A stretch of 5,166 nt of DNA from Sphingomonadales bacterium. Its GTDB lineage: Bacteria > Pseudomonadota > Alphaproteobacteria > Sphingomonadales > Emcibacteraceae. Under the pieces are notes generated by a model. It searched no databases, was not told the DNA's origin, and was given only the letters and a program-made list of their open reading frames with translations. The stretch spans positions 1-5,166 of the forward strand of contig DRKK01000177.1 of assembly GCA_011051815.1 (NCBI GenBank), in the 5' to 3' direction. Positions within the stretch are counted from its first letter, which is position 1. Every line of letters begins with the position of its first letter. Shown here piece after piece: positions 1-5,166 of the stretch. A program made the translations under genes and the position numbers.

Positions 1-28
1 ATAAATACTGTTTATCCAAATATAGGCA

Positions 29-39
29 ACTTGTAAAGT
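29..39. promoter_or_regulatory. Possible operator dyad in the leader of the DoxX-pirin-GST operon
   Basis: A small inverted repeat, ACTT-GTA-AAGT, lies 36 bp before the DoxX start codon in an AT-rich leader. Its arms are only 4 bp and flanking bases do not extend the symmetry. ACTT/AAGT half-sites of this kind resemble operators of HxlR/DUF24 family regulators, which often control quinone and electrophile response genes; that link is an inference. I could not identify a convincing -35/-10 pair in bases 1-75, although this region must hold the promoter if the operon starts here. The site could be chance. Confidence 0.2.
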
Positions 40-75
40 CTGTATAGCGAACAAATAAACAGATAAGGATTGATA

Positions 76-483
76 ATGACCAAATTTACAAAATACGCCG
101 CCCCGGTGGGCCGCATCTTTATTTCCCTGATATTTCTTCTATCAGGTTTGAACAAAATATCAGCTTATGAAGGTACTCAGGGTTATATGGAGGCCATGGG
201 CATTCCCGGCGGCCTGTTGCCCTTCACGATTATCTTTGAAGTTGGCTTTTCTCTGGCGGTGATAGTCGGATGGCAGACACGTTTTGCCGCACTGGCGCTG
301 GCCGGGTTCAGCTTTATCACGGCATTTCTCTTTCATGCGGATTTTGGTGATCAGATACAGTCTATCATGTTTATGAAAAATATAGCCATTTCCGGCGGCT
401 TCCTGTTTCTGGTGGCTCAGGGGGCCGGGGTCTGGTCTGTGGACAGCCTGCTGGCAGGTCGCGCAAACTTAGCAGGGAAATGA
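76..483 (+). CDS. DoxX family integral membrane protein
   Basis: This encodes a 135-residue protein of the DoxX/YphA/YqjF type, a small inner-membrane family linked to redox and thiol stress. Four hydrophobic segments are visible at about residues 9-29, 46-66, 69-87 and 100-118. The first holds the typical start RIFISLIFLLSGLNKI, and the last begins with the family-like MKNIAISGG stretch. Length fits the family (about 130-150 residues). I chose ATG at 76 because AAGGA (65-69) sits six bases before it; the in-frame TTG at 70 would directly abut that site and is unlikely. The stop is followed after only 3 bp by the pirin start, so the two are translationally close and probably co-transcribed. 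DoxX genes commonly sit beside pirin and GST genes, as here. The biochemical activity is not defined by the sequence; partner proteins or quinone contact are possibilities only. Confidence 0.9.
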   Translation: MTKFTKYAAPVGRIFISLIFLLSGLNKISAYEGTQGYMEAMGIPGGLLPFTIIFEVGFSLAVIVGWQTRFAALALAGFSFITAFLFHADFGDQIQSIMFMKNIAISGGFLFLVAQGAGVWSVDSLLAGRANLAGK

Positions 484-486
484 GCC

Positions 487-1329
487 ATGATACCGTCACG
501 TAAAATAGTAAAAATCAGTCCTGGGCTTGCGGCCTCGGACGGGGCCGGGGTGAAATTAACCCGCTATATCGGCGCACCGGATATTGATATGCTGGACCCG
601 TTTCTGCTTTTAGACCGTTTCGCGTCCGATAATCCCGATGATTATCTGGGGGGCTTTCCAGAACACCCCCACAGGGGGTTTGAAACGGTTACCTATATTC
701 TGGCGGGCCGGATGCGTCATAAGGATAACGTAGGTCATGAGGGTGTAATTAACCCCGGTGATGTGCAATGGATGACGGCTGGACGCGGTATTATCCATTC
801 AGAAATGCCCGAGCAGACGGATGGCCTGCTGGAAGGCTTTCAGCTTTGGGTAAATCTTGCGGCGCAGGATAAAATGACGGCCCCGGCCTATCATGAATAT
901 CCGGCGGCGGCTATACCAGAGGAAAACCACGATCAGAATGTCACGGTAAAAGTCATATCAGGGCAGACGGACCACGGCACAAAAGGCGCGGTGACGGCGG
1001 CCTCTGATAATCCGTTGTTTCTGGATGTGACTTTGAAGGCAGGCGGTTCTTTTCATCAGTCGATTCCGGCGGATCATAACGGCTTTATCATGGTGATTGA
1101 CGGGGTGGTTCAGGCGGACGGTGCCGGGCCGGAGCTTGGGGCCAGAGAGCTTGGGATTCTGGGGGATGGTGACTATGTGATCCTCACCTCAAAAGGTGGG
1201 GATAGCCGCTTTTTGGTCATTGCCGGGCGGCTGTTGAATGAACCGGTTGCCCGCAGTGGTCCCTTTGTCATGAATACAAAAGATCAGGTTATGCAGGCCT
1301 ATCAGGATTATCGCACAGGAAAATTTTAG
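487..1329 (+). CDS. Pirin family protein (bicupin, quercetinase-like)
   Basis: This encodes a 280-residue cytoplasmic pirin, close to the usual length of 280-300. The N-terminal cupin carries the pirin signature FPEHPHRGFETVTYILAG at about residues 57-74. The expected metal ligands are all present: His60, His62, His104 and Glu106, the last pair within GRGIIHSEMPE. A second cupin-like half with the pirin C-terminal domain follows, from about residue 150 to the end. Bacterial pirins such as E. coli YhhW bind a metal ion and can oxidise quercetin, while others act as redox-sensitive protein partners; which applies here cannot be read from sequence. AGGGA at 474-478, inside the end of the DoxX gene, is 8 bases before the ATG. 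The stop codon TAG overlaps the ribosome binding site of the next gene, supporting one operon. Confidence 0.95.
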   Translation: MIPSRKIVKISPGLAASDGAGVKLTRYIGAPDIDMLDPFLLLDRFASDNPDDYLGGFPEHPHRGFETVTYILAGRMRHKDNVGHEGVINPGDVQWMTAGRGIIHSEMPEQTDGLLEGFQLWVNLAAQDKMTAPAYHEYPAAAIPEENHDQNVTVKVISGQTDHGTKGAVTAASDNPLFLDVTLKAGGSFHQSIPADHNGFIMVIDGVVQADGAGPELGARELGILGDGDYVILTSKGGDSRFLVIAGRLLNEPVARSGPFVMNTKDQVMQAYQDYRTGKF

Positions 1330-1339
1330 GAGAATAAAA

Positions 1340-2311
1340 ATGGGATTGTTAATAGACGGAAAATGGCATGATAAATGGTATGATACCGGTGCCACCAAAG
1401 GACGCTTTATCCGTAAAGAATCGTCTTTCAGAAACTGGGTCACGGCGGATGGGGCTGCCGGGCCAACGGGTGAGGGCGGGTTCAAGGCAGAGGCCGGGCG
1501 CTATCACCTGTATGTTTCCTATGCCTGCCCCTGGGCGCATCGGACGCTTATTTTCAGGGCCCTGAAAGGGTTGGAAGATATGATTTCCCTATCGGTGGTT
1601 CACCCTCTTATGGCGGCGGAGGGCTGGACATTTGCCGAGGGTGAAGATGGTGTTTCAGATAACCTTAACGGGGCAGACCTTCTTCATCAGGTATATACGG
1701 CGGCACAGGCGGATTATACGGGCCGGGTGACGGTGCCGATTCTGTGGGATAAACAGCGAAATACCATCGTGTCCAATGAATCGGCTGAAATTATCCGGAT
1801 GTTAAATACGGCCTTTGATGATGTTGGTGCAGTGAGCGGAGATTATTACCCGCAACCGTTGCGCAATGAAATCGACGCCCTGAATGAGCGTATATATGAT
1901 ACGGTAAATAACGGTGTCTATAAGGCGGGATTTGCCACCACTCAGGCGGCATATGAAGAAGCCATCGGTCCCTTATTTGACAGTCTTGACTGGCTGGAGG
2001 GGATTTTGGGCGGCACGCGTTATCTGATCGGGGATCAGATAACAGAGGCGGACTGGCGCCTATTCACCACCTTGGTTCGTTTCGATCCGGTGTATGTAGG
2101 GCATTTCAAATGTAACCTGAAAAGAATAGCCGATTACCCAAATCTGTCTGGTTATATGCACGACCTGTATCAGCAACCGGGCGTTGCGGAAACTGTAAAT
2201 ATGGTCCATATTAAGCGCCATTACTATGAAAGCCATGCCACGATTAATCCAAGCGGCGTGGTGCCATCCGGGCCAGTGATTGACTATGCGGCCCCGCACG
2301 GCAGGGGATAG
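1340..2311 (+). CDS. yqjG: Glutathionyl-hydroquinone reductase (YqjG/ECM4-type glutathione S-transferase)
   Basis: This encodes a 323-residue cytosolic enzyme of the Xi-class GST family, which reduces glutathionyl-hydroquinones to free hydroquinones with release of oxidised glutathione. The N-terminal thioredoxin-like domain holds the motif YACPWAHR with catalytic Cys63. Trp96 (in EGWTF) and the SNESAE glutathione-site loop near residue 145 also match. The C-terminal helical domain has NNGVYKAGFA (Tyr194, matching the substrate-binding Tyr195 of E. coli YqjG). The family tail follows, HIKRHYYESHATINP at about 290-304, then VVPSGP; Tyr295 or Tyr296 matches the second substrate tyrosine. Length agrees with E. 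coli YqjG (about 328). The site AGGAG (1328-1332) overlaps the pirin stop and lies 7 bases before the ATG. The symbol is the E. coli family name; the physiological substrate here is unknown. Neighbouring DoxX and pirin genes suggest a quinone or electrophile response. Confidence 0.95.
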   Translation: MGLLIDGKWHDKWYDTGATKGRFIRKESSFRNWVTADGAAGPTGEGGFKAEAGRYHLYVSYACPWAHRTLIFRALKGLEDMISLSVVHPLMAAEGWTFAEGEDGVSDNLNGADLLHQVYTAAQADYTGRVTVPILWDKQRNTIVSNESAEIIRMLNTAFDDVGAVSGDYYPQPLRNEIDALNERIYDTVNNGVYKAGFATTQAAYEEAIGPLFDSLDWLEGILGGTRYLIGDQITEADWRLFTTLVRFDPVYVGHFKCNLKRIADYPNLSGYMHDLYQQPGVAETVNMVHIKRHYYESHATINPSGVVPSGPVIDYAAPHGRG

Positions 2312-2355
2312 TCCGTGAACACATTATATAAAAACAGAAATGAAAAGGGAATAAG

Positions 2356-3882
2356 ATGGAAGAACCGAATATAGTTGGTCGCAAACCGGTAAAAGTGGAT
2401 TTGGAGGCGGGCGAAACATACTATTGGTGCAGTTGCGGAAAATCCGCCAGCCAGCCCTTCTGTGATGGCTCACACCGGGGAACATCCTTCACCCCTCATG
2501 CCTTTACGGCAGAAGACAGCGGTGAAGCCTATCTCTGCCTCTGCAAGCATACGAAAAATGCCCCTTTTTGTGATGGTTCTCATGCAAAATTACCGCAGGA
2601 CGGGGCAGAGGTAACTGCCGCTGCTGCTCCCTCAGACGGTCCGCCCGACCCGGTGCCAACTCCGGAAGAACCCACGGTCAAGGCCATACATGACCTGGCA
2701 CGGGACGGGCTTTCCAAGGTCGGGCATCACGGCGAGATGGCCTCCATGGGGGTGCCGCGCTACGACTTGCCCGACTGGAATGATATTCAGATTTTACCAG
2801 CGCAATTTGCGCGCAAACCATTGATGGATGATGTGCCCGTCGCCACGGACCTGGTCATCGGACCCAATGCCCGCAAACCGCTGGTCCTCAAGATGCCCCT
2901 GTTTGTTTCTGACATGAGCTTTGGCGCCCTGTCAGAAGAAGCCAAGGTCGCCCTGTCCAAGGGCGCGGAGCTGGCCGGGACGGGGATCTGTTCCGGTGAA
3001 GGCGGTATGCTGCCAGAGGAACAGGCGGCCAACAGCCGTTATTTTTATGAACTTGCCTCTGCCCGCTTTGGCTATCGGGAAGATATATTGCCCAATGTAC
3101 AGGCCTTTCATTTCAAGGGCGGTCAGGGGGCGAAAACCGGCACCGGCGGTCATTTGCCCGCCAGCAAAGTGGTGGGCAAGATCGCAGAGGTCCGGGGGCT
3201 TGCCGAACGGACTCCCGCCGTATCGCCGCCAACCTTTGATGATCTGGTGACCGTTGCCGATTTTGCCAGATTTTCCGACCGGGTCCGTGAGATTACCGGC
3301 GGCATTCCCATCGGTTATAAAATCTCTGCCAATCACATAGAGGATGACATCTGTTTCGCCGTCGAAGCCGGGGCAGATTACATCATTCTGGATGGACGCG
3401 GCGGTGGCACGGGGGCGGCGCCGCTTATTTTCCGGGATCATATTTCAGTGCCGACCATTCCGGCACTGGCGCGGGCGCGGCGTTATCTGGATAGCTTGGG
3501 CCGCCCGGATATTACCCTGATTATTACCGGCGGCTTGCGTACGGCACCTGATTTTATCAAGGCTATGAGCCTTGGTGCGGACGGTATTGCTCTTGCTAAT
3601 TCTGCCATGCAGGCCATTGGCTGTGTCGGCGCGCGTATGTGTAATACCAATAACTGCCCCGCCGGGATTGCTACCCAAAAGCCTGAATTGCGCGCCCGGA
3701 TTGATGTTGAGAAATCAGCAGAACAGCTGGCACGTTATCTGGAGTCTTCGGTGGAATTGATGAAGGTAATGGCCCGTGCCTGCGGACATGATCATCTCAA
3801 TCAGTTTAATCGTGAGGATATTACCACTTGGCATAAATCCATGAGTGACCTTTCCGGCATTGGATACGGCGGCATCGGGTAA
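2356..3882 (+). CDS. Tandem CDGSH iron-sulfur domain fused to FMN/[3Fe-4S] glutamate-synthase-like domain
   Basis: This 508-residue protein has two parts. Residues 22-78 hold two complete CDGSH sites: Cys25, Cys27, Cys36, His40 and Cys61, Cys63, Cys72, His76. Both fit CxCx2(S/T)x3PxCDGSH, so two [2Fe-2S] clusters are predicted. A Pro/Ala-rich linker spans about 80-108. Residues 110-508 resemble the FMN-binding core of GltB: SDMSFGALSEEA (185-196), SGEGG (213-217), GGQGAKTGTGGHLP (255-268), the flavin loop GRGGGTGAAP (347-356) and Cys423, Cys429, Cys434 in Cx5Cx4C spacing, as in the GltB [3Fe-4S] site. The glutaminase domain and the C-terminal GXGXG helix of full GltB are absent, so ordinary glutamine-dependent glutamate synthesis by this chain alone is unlikely. 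AAGGGA (2345-2350) precedes the ATG by 5 bases. It follows the GST gene by 44 bp. It is probably a cytosolic oxidoreductase; substrate and electron donor are unknown. Confidence 0.93.
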   Translation: MEEPNIVGRKPVKVDLEAGETYYWCSCGKSASQPFCDGSHRGTSFTPHAFTAEDSGEAYLCLCKHTKNAPFCDGSHAKLPQDGAEVTAAAAPSDGPPDPVPTPEEPTVKAIHDLARDGLSKVGHHGEMASMGVPRYDLPDWNDIQILPAQFARKPLMDDVPVATDLVIGPNARKPLVLKMPLFVSDMSFGALSEEAKVALSKGAELAGTGICSGEGGMLPEEQAANSRYFYELASARFGYREDILPNVQAFHFKGGQGAKTGTGGHLPASKVVGKIAEVRGLAERTPAVSPPTFDDLVTVADFARFSDRVREITGGIPIGYKISANHIEDDICFAVEAGADYIILDGRGGGTGAAPLIFRDHISVPTIPALARARRYLDSLGRPDITLIITGGLRTAPDFIKAMSLGADGIALANSAMQAIGCVGARMCNTNNCPAGIATQKPELRARIDVEKSAEQLARYLESSVELMKVMARACGHDHLNQFNREDITTWHKSMSDLSGIGYGGIG

Positions 3883-3914
3883 CTGCATCAGGCCGGAAGT
3901 TCTTGAGAATGCAG
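3883..3914 (+). other. Possible stem-loop in the gap before the symporter gene
   Basis: CTGCAT, directly after the stop codon of the CDGSH fusion gene, is the exact reverse complement of ATGCAG at 3909-3914. The arms are 6 bp and enclose a 20-base loop. A run of five T's occurs only at 3935-3939, about 20 bases after the stem, so this is not a standard intrinsic terminator. It could be a weak mRNA-processing or attenuating hairpin, or chance. Together with the following strong ribosome binding site it makes up the 66-69 bp gap between the two genes. Confidence 0.2.
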
Positions 3915-3940
3915 CCGAAATATGCTGTGTTGTGTTTTTG

Positions 3941-3947
3941 AGGAGGG
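3941..3947 (+). promoter_or_regulatory. Strong ribosome binding site of the symporter gene; decides between two starts
   Basis: AGGAGGG is a near-perfect Shine-Dalgarno sequence. Two adjacent in-frame ATG codons follow, at 3949 and 3952. From AGGAGG the spacing is 2 bases to the first and 5 to the second, so the second is the better start. The proteins differ by a single methionine. Confidence 0.7.
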
Positions 3948-3951
3948 AATG

Positions 3952-5064
3952 ATGCATCTGACCATGCTTGACTGGGGGATTGTCATCGGTGCGATGGCGA
4001 TAACCGTTGTGATCGGTTTTCTGGTTAGCCGCCGGGCGTCAAAGGACAGCAGCTCATATTTTCTGGGCGGGCGCAATATGCCCTGGTGGTTGCTGGGCGG
4101 CTCCATGGTGGCGACCACTTTTGCCGCAGACACCCCCAATCTGGTGACCAATCTGGTGCGCACGAACGGGGTTGCGGGCAACTGGGTCTGGTGGGCCTTT
4201 CTGATTACCGGCATGTTGACGACTTTCGTTTATGCGCGGCTGTGGCGAAGGCTTGGGGTGGCCACAGATATTGAATTTTACGAAAGACGCTATAGCGGTA
4301 GGCCTGCGGAATTTCTGCGCGGGTTTCGGGCGCTCTATTTAGGGTTATTTTTCAATGTGATGATCATGGGCAATGTAACGCTGGCGGCGGTTAAGATCGG
4401 CAGCGTGCTTTTCGCCACCCCGCCGGTGATGATGGTCCTGATTGCCGGAACCATCACGGTTGTTTTCAGCGCCGTGGGCGGCTTCATCGGTGTGTTGATT
4501 ACGGATATGATCTTATTCATTCTGTCCATGATGGGGTCTTTGCTGGCCGCCTATTACGCGGTTAATCATCCGGCGGTGGGCGGGCTGGATGCGCTGATTA
4601 ATAATGAGGCCTTGGCCGATAAAATTTCATTGCTGCCGGATATGTCCGACCCGAACCAATGGGTGCCTTTGTTGCTGATCCCCCTTGCGGTGCAATGGTG
4701 GGGCGCATGGTATCCGGGGGCGGAGCCGGGCGGCGGCGGTTATATCGCCCAGCGGATGCTGGCGGCAAAGAATGAAAATCATGCCCTTGGGGCCTCGGCT
4801 TTTTTCAATGTGGCCCATTATACCCTGCGTCCCTGGCCGTGGATATTGGTGGCGCTGGCCTCGATCATTGTCTTCCCGGACCTGAATAGTATTCAGCGTG
4901 CCATGCCCCATGTCCCGGCCAGCATTATTGGCGACGATATGGCCTATCCGGCCATGCTGACCTTTTTACCGGCGGGTATATTGGGGCTGGTGGTGGCGTC
5001 ACTGGCCTCGGCTTATGTATCCACCATATCCACCCATTTGAACTGGGGCGCATCCTATTTTGTC
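3952..5064 (+). CDS. Sodium:solute symporter family protein, 3' part missing
   Basis: This encodes about 371 recognisable residues of a solute:sodium symporter (SSS/SLC5 family), an inner-membrane protein that couples solute uptake to the sodium gradient. Seen are a first helix at 6-25, the loop YFLGGRNMPWWLLGGSMVATTFA (36-58, a family hallmark), further hydrophobic segments at about 75-95, 126-150, 158-180 and 183-203, the glycine-rich segment PGAEPGGGG (255-263) followed by QR and AAK at 267-273, and the serine/threonine-rich helix SLASAYVSTISTHLNWG (350-366), where the family's Na2 sodium site lies. The substrate cannot be named. Family members run to about 480-600 residues, so roughly the last third is missing. 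The frame stays open to base 5166, but after Val371 the expected continuation (of the VNDxYKRF kind) is replaced by unrelated hydrophilic residues; see the next entry. The gene follows the CDGSH fusion gene on the same strand and may belong to the same transcription unit. Confidence 0.85.
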
Positions 5065-5166
5065 CCTGAAGACCGAGACGTTCAAGTCCCTCGAGCACAG
5101 CCACCCGCTGGTGATGTACAAGATCGTGAAGGCCATAGCGAGGGTGGCGAGCAGGAACATACATGC
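5065..5166 (+). other. Foreign tail: likely chimeric junction, fragment resembling the end of a cyclic-nucleotide-binding domain
   Basis: From about base 5065 the symporter similarity stops abruptly. Read from 5066, one base off the symporter's third-position register (frame +2 relative to it), the sequence is a clean open frame to the window end: LKTETFKSLEHSHPLVMYKI (5066-5125), then VKAIARVASRNIH. The pattern F-x2-L-x3-HP followed by an amphipathic helix ending in ARxxSRxxx resembles the C-terminal helix of a cNMP-binding (CAP-like) domain. Thirty of these 33 codons end in G or C, against 38 of the last 60 symporter codons, and both arginines use AGG while the neighbouring genes use mainly CGN. 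This looks like DNA from another genome or locus joined here. The exact join is uncertain by about 10 bases because the second frame stays open a little upstream. The domain assignment from so short a piece is tentative. Confidence 0.6.

Noticed and set aside
70..75. TTG codon as an alternative start of the DoxX gene, giving 137 residues
   Set aside because: It directly abuts the AAGGA site with no spacing, whereas the ATG at 76 has a normal 6-base spacing.
421..551. Exact repeat of GGGGCCGGGGT at 421-431 and 541-551
   Set aside because: Each copy encodes GAGV in a different real protein (DoxX end, pirin start); this is shared codon choice rather than a mobile or regulatory repeat.
2312..2355. 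AT-rich gap with TATATAAA, considered as a separate promoter for the CDGSH fusion gene
   Set aside because: No matching -35 element at suitable spacing; the stretch is short and simple AT-richness explains the TATA-like string.
2932..3441. Long open frame of 169 codons on the minus strand
   Set aside because: It lies wholly inside the well-supported CDGSH/GltB2 gene, has no recognisable domain, and is explained by the codon pattern of the plus-strand gene.
4925..5164. Minus-strand open frame across the end of the window
   Set aside because: It crosses the apparent chimeric join, overlaps the symporter gene and has no recognisable protein features.
1..5166. CRISPR arrays, tRNA or rRNA genes, insertion sequences, riboswitches
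   Set aside because: No direct-repeat arrays, cloverleaf or conserved rRNA segments, transposase genes or terminal inverted repeats were seen; nearly all of the window is occupied by protein-coding genes.

Overview
The window carries one run of co-directional plus-strand genes with moderate GC, short gaps and clear Shine-Dalgarno sites, typical of a Gram-negative bacterium. The protein styles (a proteobacterial-type DoxX/pirin/glutathionyl-hydroquinone reductase set, a CDGSH-GltB2 fusion, an SSS symporter with a QWWGAWYPGAEPGGGG-type segment) suggest a proteobacterium, probably an alphaproteobacterium. That placement is an inference; there is no rRNA or marker gene.

Layout: 1-75 is an AT-rich leader that probably holds the promoter and perhaps an operator. 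76-483 encodes a small four-helix DoxX membrane protein. 487-1329 encodes a pirin (cupin) with all four metal ligands. 1340-2311 encodes a glutathionyl-hydroquinone reductase (YqjG/ECM4 type GST) with its catalytic Cys63. These three are separated by 3 and 10 bp and are almost certainly one operon. After 44 bp comes 2356-3882, an unusual 508-residue protein that joins two CDGSH [2Fe-2S] motifs to an FMN/[3Fe-4S] glutamate-synthase-like domain. After a further 66 bp comes a sodium:solute symporter gene from 3952, recognisable only to about 5064.

The last roughly 100 bases do not continue the symporter. They switch to a different frame with strongly G/C-ending codons, which reads like the C-terminal end of a cyclic-nucleotide-binding domain. 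This is most simply an assembly or cloning chimera near a contig end, though a real rearrangement cannot be excluded.

The first three genes point to handling of quinones and other electrophiles: DoxX-type membrane redox protein, pirin (quercetinase-like or redox-responsive) and glutathione-dependent reduction of glutathionyl-hydroquinones. The CDGSH-glutamate-synthase-like protein would add an iron-sulfur/flavin oxidoreductase of unknown substrate. Its link to the others rests on gene order only.
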